A DNA stretch of 43,169 nucleotides from DASXUX01 sp036504595 (GCA_036504595.1 DASXUX010000099.1:1-43169); one strand, 5' to 3'. Shown: positions 1-10,116, counted from the stretch's first letter. Translations and numbers: made by a program. Notes: generated by a model from the letters alone, not told the origin.

Positions 1-327
1 GCCCGCCAGCATCGATCATATCAAGCAGTGCTTTTCGTGCCCGCTCTGCGTCGAGGACTTCAGGTTCTCCCTGCTTCGTTGAATTGGCCGCACCGGTGGA
101 ATCTTCTTTCTTCTCGGCCACAGGAGGAGCAACGCGGGCTGACCGGACCAAAGCCGTCACGCAGGCAGATATTTGCCTGTTTCGCCCGCACTGGCCGGGG
201 CGGTTGCGACTCTTGGCCGTTTCCTGGGATAAGTGTTCCGCCCCAAATTCTGATCGTAGTTGTTGCCGAAATTAGGCTGCATTAAAACGGAGACGAAGAA
301 AGCGAGTAACAGTGCTACAGTCTTCAG
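1..327 (-). pseudogene. Broken N-terminal part of an anchored or secreted protein, cut by the window edge
   Basis: Two minus-strand frames read as pieces of one protein. The upstream piece (about 327 to 157) has a hydrophobic segment, KTVALLLAFFVSVLM, then a polar stretch, and stops at a TGA at 159-157. The downstream piece is open from about position 200 to the window edge and reads as a polar, Ala/Glu/Lys-rich linker ending LDAERARKALLDMIDAG. Together they resemble a membrane anchor or signal peptide followed by a disordered linker, broken by a frameshift near 160. The first piece has no ATG before its hydrophobic part; a CTG at 327-325 sits where a start would be expected. I see no domain I recognise. 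It could be a decayed gene, a sequencing frameshift, or chance. Confidence 0.3.
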
Positions 328-438
328 ATTCCCGGTTCTTCAGCAGAAAGGTATTGCGTGCTTGCCTACCCGGTACCGAAGTAGCTTCCAATGCTCGCAT
401 GACGTGCACGGTCGTCTTCTGTATTTTCCAAGATCATG

Positions 439-467
439 TTGACCCAATGCTTTCTGTGCGCTATTTC
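439..467 (+). promoter_or_regulatory. Candidate sigma70-like promoter for the giant propeller gene
   Basis: TTGACC at 439-444 matches five of six bases of the -35 consensus. Exactly 17 bases later comes TATTTC (462-467), which matches only three of six bases of the -10 consensus. It lies about 130 bases before the ATG at 595 in an otherwise featureless stretch (328-594). Position is the main support. Confidence 0.25.
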
Positions 468-594
468 CAAGCTTCATCTTCATTTCAGAAAAACATCCGC
501 TGGCAGCGTCACAGGAGATCGCGGGTCGTATGCATCTCGGATGCGTTAGCGCGATCAGCTCTTTTGCTTCGGCAAAGTGCAAAGGATTCATCTC

Positions 595-3500
595 ATGCGG
601 AACGAGAGAGCTTTCTATCCAGTTCTGGCTCTGGCCCTGTCGCTACTCTCAGCTCTGCACGGCACAGAACAGATTGCGACCTCGTATCCGCCGGTGATCC
701 AGGGCAACGCGGGTCAGAGTCAAAGCGTTGCGGTCGATGCCGCAGGGAACCGGTACGTGGTCGGAGACTTCAGTGGCACTCGGGATTTCAACCCCGGACC
801 GGGCCTGGATGTGAAAGGCACCTTCGGGAGCAGTGATGCGTTTGTCACCCGCTTCAACGCCGACGGGAGTTATGCGTGGACGCAGACCTTTGGCGGCACC
901 GCCAGCGATCGCGCCACGGCTGTGGCGACGGATGGGACAAGCGTGTACGTCACGGGGGCTCTCGCCAGCACTACCGCGCACATCGGTGCGGAGGGCACGG
1001 CAGTCAGCAGCGCCGGAGGAACAGATGCATTCGTGATCGCGCTCAATTGCTCGGATGGCGCGGCCAAAAGCGGCTGGGGCCGCTCCGGCAGCGGCATCCA
1101 GACCTTCGGCGGAGGCTGGAATACCGGAACCGGCGTCGCGACCGACGGTACAACCGTTTACGTCACTGGATCCTTCCAAGGCAGCGCGCAGATCGGCGTG
1201 TCGGGCTCTGGCGTTATCAGCGTTGGTGCATCTTACGATGCGTTCGTAATCGCGCTGAACGTCTCCGATGGTGCACCCAAAAGCGGCTGGGGCCTATCAG
1301 GCAGCGGCGTCCAAACCTTCGGCGGCACTGGCGCCGACTTTGCCTATGGCATGGCTACAGATGGGACGAGTGTGTACCTGACGGGATCCTTCCAAGGCAG
1401 CGCGCAAATTGGCGCGGCGGGCTTTGGCGTTGCCAGCGCGGGAGGCAACGATTCGTTCGTAATCGCCCTGAACAGCTCGGACGGCGCGGCTAGAAGCGGC
1501 TGGGGCCGCTCGGGCAGCGGTATTCAGACCTTCGGTGGAACAGGCGACGAGATCGGTTTCGGCGTGGCGACCGACGGGGCAAGCGTCTACCTGACGGGGT
1601 CCTTCCAAAGCGGCGCGCAGATTGGCGCGGCGGGAACGGCCGCCAGCGGTGCGGGCGGCATCGATGCCTTCGTGATCGCGCTGAACGGTTCGGATGGCGC
1701 GGCCAAAAACGGCTGGGGCCGCTTCGGCAGCGGCATCCAGACCTTCGGCGGTACCTTTCCAGACTCCGGCTACAGCGTGGCGACCGACGGGGAAAGCGTG
1801 TACGCCACGGGGTACTTTACCAACAGCGCACAAATCGGCGCGGCGGGAACTGCTGCCAGCAGCGCGGGCGGCGCGGATGCCTTCGTGATCGCGCTGAACG
1901 TCTCGGACGGGGCGGCCAAGAGCGATTGGGGGACTTCGGGAAGTGGCATCCAGACCTTCGGCGGCGCAAACGCCGATTACGGCTTTGGCGTCGCGACAAG
2001 CGGAGCAAACGTCTACGCCCGCGGCTCCTGCTCTGGCGTTGACGTCGGGATCGGCGGGCAAGGTGCCTTTGATTCGACGGGTTTCGGCGGGTTCCTGCTC
2101 GCGCTGGACAAAGCGACAGGCGCAACCACCCTGCCAGTCTTTACGAGTCCGCTAAAGACTGCCGGAGGCGTTGGGACTGCCTTCTGCTACACGTTTTCGG
2201 TCGCCAACAGCCCGACGGGGTTCGGAGCCGTGAACCTGCCGCCAGGCCTGCGCTACGCCGCCGGCAGGATCATCGGCACGCCGGCCACAGCCGGAACGTA
2301 TTCGAGCGTCATCAGCGCCACGAACGCCGACGGCACGACCACCGCAACGCTTACGATCACGATCCTTGTCGATCAGGTGGCCGACGTCTACCCGCCGGTC
2401 ATTAAAGGCGATACGACTCAGGGTCAAAGCCTCGCGATTGATCTGGACGGAAACCGCTACGTCGTCGGGTCCTTCAGTGGCGTTCAGGACTTTAATCCTG
2501 GACCGGGCACCGATGCGAAATACAGCGTCGGAAACACTGACGCGTTTGTCACGCGCTTCAATGCCGACGGCAGCTATGCCTGGACCCAGACCTTTGGCGG
2601 GACAAACAACGATGCCGCCGCCGCCGTGGCGACGGACGGCACCAGCGTGTACGTGACAGGGTACTTCTACAGCGGTAACGCGCAGATTGGTGCGGCGGGA
2701 ATGATGATCAGCAGCGCTGGATCTTCAGATGCGTTTGTGATCGCGCTGAACTGTTCCGATGGCGCACCCAAGAGCGGCTGGGGCCGCTCCGGCAGCGGCA
2801 TCCAGACCTTCGGGGGAACAAACGTCGATTACGGCTACGGCGTGACGACGGACGGGACAAACGTCTACCTCACAGGATATTTTTTCGGCAGTGCTCAGAT
2901 CGGCGCGGCGGGTGCGTCAATCAGCACTACCGGCGCATCTCAGGACGCATTTGTGATCGCGCTGAACTGCTCGGATGGTGCGGCCAAGAGCGGCTGGGGC
3001 CTGTCTGGCAGCGGCATTCAAATATGCGGCGGAACAGGCGTCGAAACCGGCTATGGCGTGGCGACGGATGGGACGAGCGTGTATGCCACGGGATATTTCC
3101 AGGGCAACACACAGATCGGTGGGGCGGGGACGGCGATCGGCAGCGGCGGTGGAACCGATGCGTTCGTGATCGCGCTGAACTGTTCCGATGGCGCACCCAA
3201 GAGCGGCTGGGGGCGCTCCGGCAGTGGCATTCAGACCTTCGGCGGAGCAAGCCCTGACTACGGCTATGGCGTGGCGACGGACGGGACGAGCGTATACGCC
3301 ACAGGGTATTTTACCGGCGTCGCGCAAATCGGCGCGACGGGCACAGCGATCGGCAGCGCGGCTGGATCCCAAGACGCCTTTGTGATCGCCTTGAACGCCT
3401 CCGACGGGGCGGGCAAGAGCGGCTGGGGCCGCTCCGGCAGCGGCATTCAGAGCTTCGGCGGAACAGGCACCGACTCGGGCTACGGCGTGGCGACGGACGG

Positions 3501-6500
3501 GACGAGCGTGTACGCCACGGGAAATTTCCAAGGCAGCGCGCAGATCGGTGCGGCAGGGACCACGATCGGCAGCGCCGGTATTTATGATGCGTTCGTGATC
3601 GCGCTGAACGGCTCCGATGGGGCGGCCAAGAGCGGTTGGGGGCGCTCTGGCAGCGGCAGTCAGACCTTCGGCGGAACAAACACTGATTCCGGCTATGGAG
3701 TGGCGACGGACGGGACAGACGTCCACGCCCGTGGTGGCTTCAGCAGCACGGACGCTGGACTTGGCGGCTTAGGTCCCTTCGATTCGACGAACTTCGGCGG
3801 CTTCCTGCTGGCGCTGGACAAGGCGACAGGCGGTTTCCCCTTACCGGTTTTTACCAGTCCGCTAAAGGCCGCCGGTGGCGTGGGGGTCGCCTTCAGCTAC
3901 AGTCTATCGGCCACCAACAGCCCGACACGGTTCGGCGCCGCCAGCCTGCCTCCCGGCTTGAGTTACGCCGCCGGTGTCATTAGCGGCACGCCAACCACAG
4001 CCGGAACGTATTCGAGCGTTATCAGCGCCACAAACGCCGCCGGGACAACGTACGCGATGCTGACGATCACGATCCTTGTGGATCAGGTTGCCAACGTCTA
4101 CCCCCCGGTAATTCAGGGCAGTGCGAATCAGGGCCAGAGTGTCGCGATTGACGCGGCAGGGAATCGCTACGTGGTCGGGGTTTTCAGCGGCGTTCGGGAC
4201 TTCAATCCTGGACCGGGCGTGGATGCGAAAGTCGGCGTGGGTGGCAGTGACGTGTTTGTCACGCGCTTCAACGCCGACGGAAGCTATGCCTGGACGCAGA
4301 CCTTCGGTGGAACAGCCGACGATTACAGCCGTGGCGTGGCGACGGATGGAACAAGCGTGTATGTCACCGGATACGTTGCGGGCAGCGCGAAGATTGGCGC
4401 AGGGGTCACGGCCGTCGCCAGCGCGGGCAACTACGATGCATTCGTGATCGCGCTGAACTGTTCCGATGGAGCGGCCAAGACCGGCTGGGGCCGCTTGGGC
4501 AGCGGAATTCAGACCTTCGGCGGAGCAGTCAACGATTACGGCTACGGCGTAACGACGGACGGAACGAGCGTGTACGCCTCGGGGGTTTTCCAGGGCAGCG
4601 GACAGATCGGTGCAGTGGGCACGGCGGTCGGCAGCGCCGGTGGAACTCCAGATGCCTTCGTCATCGCGCTGAACGCCTCCGACGGGGCGGCCAAGAGCGG
4701 CTGGGGCCTCTCGGGCAGCGGCATCCAGACCTTCGGCGGAACATCGAGCGACGCTGGCACTGGCGTGGCGACGGACCGGATGAGCGTGTACGTCACGGGA
4801 GAGTTCTCGAGCGCTAACGCCCAAATCGGTGCGGCGGGCACTGCGCTCGGCAGCGCCGGTGGATCTCAAGACGCGTTCGTAATCGCGCTGAACGGTTCCG
4901 ATGGGGCGGCCAAGAGCGGCTGGGGCCTGTTGGGCAGTGGCATCCAGACCTTCGGCGGAACGTCCAGCGACGGTGGCTCTGGCGTGGCGACGGACGGGAC
5001 GAGCGTGTACGCTACGGGGAATTTTTCCAGCTCTAACGCGCAGATCGGAGCGGCAGGCACTGCTATCGGCAGCGCCGGTCTTGCTGATGCCTTCGTGATC
5101 GCTCTGAACGCCTCCGACGGGGCGGCCAAGAGCGACTGGGGCCTCTCGGGCAGCGGCATCCAAACCTTCGGCGGGGCAAACGGTGATGGCAGCTATGGCG
5201 TGGCGACGGACGGGACGGGCGTGTACGCCACGGGGAATTTCAACAGCGCTAACGTGCAGATCGGGGCGGCGGGGCCAGCGATCAGCAACGCCGGCTCTTA
5301 TGACGCGTTCGTGATCGCGCTGAACGGTTCCGACGGAGCTGCCAAGACCGGCTGGGGCCGCTTGGGCAGCGGCGTTCAGACCTTCGGCGGAACAGGAGAC
5401 GATCGCGGCTATGGCATAACGGCCGACGGGACAAACATCTACGCCCGTGGCGGTTTCAGCAGCACGGACGCCGGGGTCGGCGGCTTGGGTATACTCGATT
5501 CGACCAACTTTGGCGGTTTCCTGCTCACGCTGGACAAGACATCTGGAATGGCCCCCTCGTCCCTGCCGGTCTTCACCAGTCCGCTAAAGGTCGCCGGAGG
5601 CGTGGGCGCGGCCTTCACCTACATGCTATCGGCCACCAACAGCCCAACCGGATACGATGCCGTGAATCTGCCGCCAGGCTTCGTCTACAACGCCGGCGCC
5701 ATCACCGGAACGCCGTCCGCGGCAGGCACCTATGCCGCGACCATCAGCGCCACCAACGCCGCTGGGACGACCTACGCTACGCTGGCGATTACGATCATCT
5801 TGGACCAGGTGGCCAGCATCTATCCTCCGGTGATCCAGGGCGACGCGAACCAGGGACAGCTCGTTGCGCTTGATACCTCAGGCAACCGTTACGTCGTCGG
5901 GAACTTCAGCGGTGTGCGTGATTTTAACCCTGGAGCCGGAGCGGATGTGAAGCTCTCCCTGGGAAGCACCCAAGACGTCTTCGTTACGCGCTTCAACGCC
6001 GATGGAAGCTACGCGTGGACTCAGACCTTTGGCGGGAGCGGCACAGATTCGGGCTGGGGCATAGCTACTGACGGCACCAGTGTGTACGCCACTGGGTACA
6101 CGTCGAGTCCTAACGTGCAAATCGGCATGAGTAATGTGGTCGTCGCAACCGCTGGTTCATGGGATGCGTTCGTCATTGCGCTGAACTGCTCCGACGGGGC
6201 GACCAAGAGCGGCTGGGGCCGCTCCGGCAGCGGCATTCAGACTTTCGGAGGCAGCAGTGACGACCGAGGGTACGGGATAGCGACAGACGGGACCACTGTT
6301 TTCGCCACCGGTTACTTCACTGGCAGCGCACAGATCGGTGCGGCGGGTGCCGCGATTGTCAGCGCTGGCGCCTCCGATGTATTCGTGATTGCGCTGAACT
6401 GCTCCGATGGGGCGCCCAAGAGCGGCTGGGGAATTTCGGGCGGCGGTATTCAGACCTTCGGCGGAACAGGCTCTGACTTCGGCTATGGCCTGGCGGTGGG

Positions 6501-9500
6501 CGGAACGAATCTGTACGCAACGGGACAATTTGCTGGAACGGCTAAGATTGGCGCGGCGGGGTCAGGCATTGCCAGCGCTGGCCCGTGGAACGCGTTCGTG
6601 ATCGCCCTGACCATCTCGGACGGGATGGCCACGAGCGGCTGGGGCCGGTCCGCCAGCGGCATTCAGACCTTCGGCGGAACAACTAACGACGCCGGTTATG
6701 GCGTGGCGACGGACGGGACGAGCGTCTACGCGACGGGGGTCTTGACCAGCGCTAACGCGCAGATCGGCGCGGCAGGAACGGCGATCGGCAGCACAGGCGG
6801 ATCTCAAGATGCGTTCATCATTGCGCTGAACTGTTCCGATGGGGCGTCCAAGAGCGGCTGGGGCCGTTTGGCCAGCGGCATCCAGACCTTCGGCGGAACC
6901 AGCTTTGATTATGGATACGGCGTCGCGACCGATGGTACGGACGTGTTCGCCACCGGGTATTTTAACGGCAGCGCGCAGCTCGGTGCTGCCGGGACGAGCA
7001 TCGAAAGCGTCGGGGGCTCTCAAGACGCGTTCGTGCTCGCCCTGAATGCGTCCGATGGCGCGGCGAAGAGCGGCTGGGGGCGCTCTGGCAGCGGCATTCA
7101 GGCCTTCGGCGGAACAAACTCTGATTCCGGCTATGGCGTGGTTGCGGACGCGACGAACGTCTATGTCCGCGGCACCTTCGCCAGCACCGACGCCGGAATT
7201 GGCGGAATAGGCCCGTTCGATTCGACCAACTTCGGCGGCTTCCTGCTCGCGCTGGATAAGAGCACGGGCCAGTCGGCGCACAACCTTTACTTCCAGTTTG
7301 AAGGCGACATCGGCGGCCCCATCTACCGCCAAAGACAGAATGCTCCATTCAATGTCCGAATTGCAGCCACCGATGCGGCTGGCCAGCGGAATACAGCGTT
7401 CAATGGAACGGTGACAATTTCGTCAACCGGCACGCTGACAGAGGGCGGCGGAACGACGGCGACTTTCACCAACGGCGTGCTAAGTTCACATACTGTGAAC
7501 CTTTCAGATGCAGGAACGTTCTTGCTGCGAGCGCAGGAGACCAGCGGGGGCGCTGGCGCAAGCAACAGCTTTGAAGTCGTTGCGGACAGGGCGCCGGTGA
7601 TTACTGAGAACCCAGGCCCGGTCGCCATAACAATGGACGAAGACAGCACTCCTTCTGCGTTCAATCTGATGCTCCATGCGACCGACCTCGACGGCGATAC
7701 GATCACTTGGAGCATCTCCAGCGCGGCGAGCCATGGGACTGCAGCAGTTGGCGGTACTGGCGGCAGCAAAGCCATCGCCTACACGCCAAACGCGAACTAT
7801 AACGGCAGCGACAGCTTCACGGTGCAGGTGAGCGACGGGTTGGGCGGCACCGCTACGATCGCGGCGAACGTGACGATCAGCCCCCGCAACGACCCGCCGA
7901 ACAACACCGCGGTGCCGACCATCAGCGGGACGCCGCACGTGGGCCAGACGCTGACGGCAAACAACGGCGCCTGGGACGATAACACCGATTTGACGCCGGG
8001 GACGTTGAGCTACAGTTACCAGTGGCAGCGCGCCAACGACAGCGCTGGTGCTGGCGCGGCGGACATCCCCGGAGCGACTTCCGGAACGTATGTGCTTAGC
8101 AGTGCCGACAACGGCATGTATGTGAGCGTGAAGGTCACGGCAACGGATAACGGAGAGGGCCTGCCAGCCGGCCAGAGCACGACGGCTGCCAGCGTGTACG
8201 TGCCTGCAAGCAAGACCGACCAGGCCATCTCGTTCGCTCCGCTTCCAGCAAGAACGTACGGCGACCCTGCGTTCGACTTGAGCGCCTCTGCCAGTTCGGG
8301 ATTGACGGTGGCTTTCAACGTTGTCAGCGGTCCGGCGACGGTCGGCGGCAGCCGTCTGACGCTGACTGGTGCGGGAACAGTTGTGGTCCGGGCCTCGCAA
8401 CCTGGAAACGACGTCTTCAATGCGGCGGCAAGTACGGAGCAGTCTCTTAACGTTGCCAAGGCTCAACCGGTGCTGACGTGGAGCAATCCGGCCGACATCA
8501 TTTATGGCAATCCGCTCATCAGCGTGCAGCTCAACGCGACGGCAAACGTCGATGGAACATTTACCTATAACCCTGTGGCCGAAACGGTGCTCAAATCAGG
8601 CGATGGGCAGAGCCTGTCGGTCTCGTTCACGCCGGCTGATAGCGCAAACTACATTGGCGCGAGCGTCTCCGTAATGATCAATGTCAAAGCGGCCACGGCG
8701 CCGGCAATCACGAGCCCGTTGCACGCCTCGGCGACGCTGGGGAGCGGCTTTGGTTACACGATTGGCGCAACGGGTAGCACGCCGATGACATTCTCGGCAA
8801 GCGGACTGCCGCCCGGGCTGACGTTCTCGGGAGATACAATCTCCGGCAGCGCAAGCGTTGGGGGCGTCGTCTTGGTTACGCTGCAGGCCACCAACATTGC
8901 CGGTTCGGAGAGCAAAACGCTGCGGCTGACCATTTCACGCCCGGACGAAGCGGCGGCCGGCGCGCCGTCCGTTTCGTCGGGGCCGGCAGTCGATGTGAAG
9001 GCGGCTGTGACCGGACAGTTGCTGACGTTCACGGTCGCCGCGACCGATCCGGACGGCGACATTGTTGGATATTGTTGGGACTTTGGCGACGGCATGACAG
9101 GCACAGGCGCGAGTACTACGCACGTTTACGCCGCGCCTGGAATCTACAGCGTAATGGTCGGCGTCTCAGATGGGACGCTCACGACGACGAAGACCTTTGA
9201 ACTTGTCGTCAGTGCCGCTGAAGCTCCTGTCGGCAAGGATAACGGTGGCGACGATTCCTGGGAGGCCGCGGCGCTGGATGAATTTGCGATTTTGAAGGGC
9301 GCGCTGAAGCTCAGCTTTACAGATGGGAACAAAGACGCCCTGCAGATTTCCGGCACGCTTCCCGTGACGAAGTTCTTCAAGCCTGCGAGCAAGAACGTGA
9401 CGGTTCTGATCGGCGGCGTCAAGAAGGACTTCACGTTGAACGCCAAGGGCCAGGGGACTAGCGGCGCCTGCAAGCTCCAAATGAAAGGCAAAATGAAGAA

Positions 9501-9720
9501 GGGTGTCTTCAAAGTGACCCCCGCGAAATTCACCCTGAGCATCAAGGGCGAACCGCTCCTGGCTGCACTAAAGCACTTCGGCTTCGCGGACACAACGACA
9601 GCGAAGACCGGGGAGTCGCATACGCTCTCGGCGATTATGCTGGTGGACGTGATGGGCTACGAAGCTGACAAGGCCATTCTCTACAAAGCGAAGGCCGGGA
9701 AGGCCGGTTCGGCGAAATAG
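595..9720 (+). CDS. Giant secreted protein with four tandem seven-bladed SBBP-type beta-propellers and Ig/cadherin/PKD domains
   Basis: The product is 3041 residues. I chose ATG 595 over the upstream GTG 577 because AAAGGA (581-586) lies 8 bases before it and it opens directly into a signal peptide (MRNERAFYPVLALALSLLSA). Residues about 31-2225 are four modules of about 570 residues, each starting YPPVI. Each module has one GNRYVVG blade and five full ATDGTSVYATG-type blades, closed by a short blade ending GGFLLALDKATG. The first three modules are followed by an Ig-like linker (LPPGLSY, SGTPTTAGTY). Then come an Ig-like domain, a cadherin-like domain (about 2336-2432, YTPNANYNGSDSFTVQVSDG), another Ig-like unit, two MBG-type repeats (about 2543-2700), a putative-Ig repeat, a PKD domain (about 2796-2872, WDFGDG) and a Lys/Gly-rich tail (about 2896-3041). 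A surface or extracellular adhesion role is inferred. SBBP repeats are known in planctomycete secreted proteins. No catalytic motif was seen. Confidence 0.9.
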   Translation: MRNERAFYPVLALALSLLSALHGTEQIATSYPPVIQGNAGQSQSVAVDAAGNRYVVGDFSGTRDFNPGPGLDVKGTFGSSDAFVTRFNADGSYAWTQTFGGTASDRATAVATDGTSVYVTGALASTTAHIGAEGTAVSSAGGTDAFVIALNCSDGAAKSGWGRSGSGIQTFGGGWNTGTGVATDGTTVYVTGSFQGSAQIGVSGSGVISVGASYDAFVIALNVSDGAPKSGWGLSGSGVQTFGGTGADFAYGMATDGTSVYLTGSFQGSAQIGAAGFGVASAGGNDSFVIALNSSDGAARSGWGRSGSGIQTFGGTGDEIGFGVATDGASVYLTGSFQSGAQIGAAGTAASGAGGIDAFVIALNGSDGAAKNGWGRFGSGIQTFGGTFPDSGYSVATDGESVYATGYFTNSAQIGAAGTAASSAGGADAFVIALNVSDGAAKSDWGTSGSGIQTFGGANADYGFGVATSGANVYARGSCSGVDVGIGGQGAFDSTGFGGFLLALDKATGATTLPVFTSPLKTAGGVGTAFCYTFSVANSPTGFGAVNLPPGLRYAAGRIIGTPATAGTYSSVISATNADGTTTATLTITILVDQVADVYPPVIKGDTTQGQSLAIDLDGNRYVVGSFSGVQDFNPGPGTDAKYSVGNTDAFVTRFNADGSYAWTQTFGGTNNDAAAAVATDGTSVYVTGYFYSGNAQIGAAGMMISSAGSSDAFVIALNCSDGAPKSGWGRSGSGIQTFGGTNVDYGYGVTTDGTNVYLTGYFFGSAQIGAAGASISTTGASQDAFVIALNCSDGAAKSGWGLSGSGIQICGGTGVETGYGVATDGTSVYATGYFQGNTQIGGAGTAIGSGGGTDAFVIALNCSDGAPKSGWGRSGSGIQTFGGASPDYGYGVATDGTSVYATGYFTGVAQIGATGTAIGSAAGSQDAFVIALNASDGAGKSGWGRSGSGIQSFGGTGTDSGYGVATDGTSVYATGNFQGSAQIGAAGTTIGSAGIYDAFVIALNGSDGAAKSGWGRSGSGSQTFGGTNTDSGYGVATDGTDVHARGGFSSTDAGLGGLGPFDSTNFGGFLLALDKATGGFPLPVFTSPLKAAGGVGVAFSYSLSATNSPTRFGAASLPPGLSYAAGVISGTPTTAGTYSSVISATNAAGTTYAMLTITILVDQVANVYPPVIQGSANQGQSVAIDAAGNRYVVGVFSGVRDFNPGPGVDAKVGVGGSDVFVTRFNADGSYAWTQTFGGTADDYSRGVATDGTSVYVTGYVAGSAKIGAGVTAVASAGNYDAFVIALNCSDGAAKTGWGRLGSGIQTFGGAVNDYGYGVTTDGTSVYASGVFQGSGQIGAVGTAVGSAGGTPDAFVIALNASDGAAKSGWGLSGSGIQTFGGTSSDAGTGVATDRMSVYVTGEFSSANAQIGAAGTALGSAGGSQDAFVIALNGSDGAAKSGWGLLGSGIQTFGGTSSDGGSGVATDGTSVYATGNFSSSNAQIGAAGTAIGSAGLADAFVIALNASDGAAKSDWGLSGSGIQTFGGANGDGSYGVATDGTGVYATGNFNSANVQIGAAGPAISNAGSYDAFVIALNGSDGAAKTGWGRLGSGVQTFGGTGDDRGYGITADGTNIYARGGFSSTDAGVGGLGILDSTNFGGFLLTLDKTSGMAPSSLPVFTSPLKVAGGVGAAFTYMLSATNSPTGYDAVNLPPGFVYNAGAITGTPSAAGTYAATISATNAAGTTYATLAITIILDQVASIYPPVIQGDANQGQLVALDTSGNRYVVGNFSGVRDFNPGAGADVKLSLGSTQDVFVTRFNADGSYAWTQTFGGSGTDSGWGIATDGTSVYATGYTSSPNVQIGMSNVVVATAGSWDAFVIALNCSDGATKSGWGRSGSGIQTFGGSSDDRGYGIATDGTTVFATGYFTGSAQIGAAGAAIVSAGASDVFVIALNCSDGAPKSGWGISGGGIQTFGGTGSDFGYGLAVGGTNLYATGQFAGTAKIGAAGSGIASAGPWNAFVIALTISDGMATSGWGRSASGIQTFGGTTNDAGYGVATDGTSVYATGVLTSANAQIGAAGTAIGSTGGSQDAFIIALNCSDGASKSGWGRLASGIQTFGGTSFDYGYGVATDGTDVFATGYFNGSAQLGAAGTSIESVGGSQDAFVLALNASDGAAKSGWGRSGSGIQAFGGTNSDSGYGVVADATNVYVRGTFASTDAGIGGIGPFDSTNFGGFLLALDKSTGQSAHNLYFQFEGDIGGPIYRQRQNAPFNVRIAATDAAGQRNTAFNGTVTISSTGTLTEGGGTTATFTNGVLSSHTVNLSDAGTFLLRAQETSGGAGASNSFEVVADRAPVITENPGPVAITMDEDSTPSAFNLMLHATDLDGDTITWSISSAASHGTAAVGGTGGSKAIAYTPNANYNGSDSFTVQVSDGLGGTATIAANVTISPRNDPPNNTAVPTISGTPHVGQTLTANNGAWDDNTDLTPGTLSYSYQWQRANDSAGAGAADIPGATSGTYVLSSADNGMYVSVKVTATDNGEGLPAGQSTTAASVYVPASKTDQAISFAPLPARTYGDPAFDLSASASSGLTVAFNVVSGPATVGGSRLTLTGAGTVVVRASQPGNDVFNAAASTEQSLNVAKAQPVLTWSNPADIIYGNPLISVQLNATANVDGTFTYNPVAETVLKSGDGQSLSVSFTPADSANYIGASVSVMINVKAATAPAITSPLHASATLGSGFGYTIGATGSTPMTFSASGLPPGLTFSGDTISGSASVGGVVLVTLQATNIAGSESKTLRLTISRPDEAAAGAPSVSSGPAVDVKAAVTGQLLTFTVAATDPDGDIVGYCWDFGDGMTGTGASTTHVYAAPGIYSVMVGVSDGTLTTTKTFELVVSAAEAPVGKDNGGDDSWEAAALDEFAILKGALKLSFTDGNKDALQISGTLPVTKFFKPASKNVTVLIGGVKKDFTLNAKGQGTSGACKLQMKGKMKKGVFKVTPAKFTLSIKGEPLLAALKHFGFADTTTAKTGESHTLSAIMLVDVMGYEADKAILYKAKAGKAGSAK
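685..7275 (+). repeat. Four in-frame tandem modules of about 1.7 kb encoding the propellers
   Basis: The YPPVI codons open modules at 685, 2389, 4099 and 5821, giving periods of 1704, 1710 and 1722 bases, all multiples of three. Each module contains shorter repeats of roughly 230 bases (one per blade) built on the same phrases: GWGRSGSGIQTFGG, YGVATDGTSVYATG, AQIGAAGTA and DAFVIALN. The fourth module ends near 7275 without the Ig-like linker that closes the first three. The array suits unequal crossing-over and would be a common short-read misassembly point. Confidence 0.9.
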
Positions 9721-9744
9721 TGCTCGCGCGCCTGTTGTTTCTTG

Positions 9745-9762
9745 GTGGTCACGCCTGACCAC
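9745..9762 (+). terminator. Short hairpin downstream of the propeller gene
   Basis: Perfect 7-base arms GTGGTCA / TGACCAC with a CGCC loop, 25 bases after the stop codon. No U-run follows, so it is at best a weak terminator; it could equally be a REP-type element. Confidence 0.3.
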
Positions 9763-9864
9763 AGTCTCCCCCCGAAGGTATTGTTTTTTGGGGTCAGTTT
9801 ACACTTAGCGCCTGGCCACACCGTTCTTCGTCTTCACTCCGGGCAGCCAGACTATCACTATCAA

Positions 9865-9933
9865 CTGGCCTACGAAGCTCAGAAGACGTTTCAATACAAA
9901 TCGACCGCCGGCAAAGGCGGATCGGGAAAGTAG
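9865..9933 (+). pseudogene. Remnant of a second C-terminal tail of the propeller-protein type
   Basis: The last 22 codons before TAG 9931-9933 encode LAYEAQKTFQYK followed by STAGKGGSGK. The giant gene just upstream ends MGYEADKAILYK then AKAGKAGSAK. Twelve of 22 positions are identical, and both reach a stop codon at the same point. I read this as the surviving 3' end of a paralogue or of a former duplicate of the upstream gene. Sequence before 9865 does not align convincingly. The match is short, so convergence in a Lys/Gly-rich tail cannot be excluded. Confidence 0.45.
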
Positions 9934-10056
9934 AGCCGATGCAGGAGTACTCCGTCGGATTCAGACGATTTGGCGAACTGGCACTCTCGATAGGCGAGAG
10001 CGTCATCAACGACGAATTGGTCACGGGTGCGTTCGGCCACTCGGCTGAAAGCGTAC

Positions 10057-10082
10057 CTTTTTTGACACTGGTGTCAAAAAAG
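10057..10082. repeat. REP-like perfect palindrome
   Basis: Arms C-TTTTTTGACAC and GTGTCAAAAAA-G (12 bases each) around a two-base TG centre. The look (T-run, GACAC/GTGTC, A-run) resembles REP palindromes associated with REP-associated tyrosine transposases. A related-looking TTTTTTGGGGTCAG lies near 9784. No such transposase gene is in the window. It may also work as a bidirectional transcription stop. Confidence 0.4.
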
Positions 10083-10116
10083 AGCCCTATTCGGGGTGTC
10101 TTTCCGAGTCTTGCCG

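Noticed and set aside
685..7275. CRISPR or other non-coding repeat array
   Set aside because: All periods are multiples of three and the repeats are protein-coding blades; there are no short spacers.
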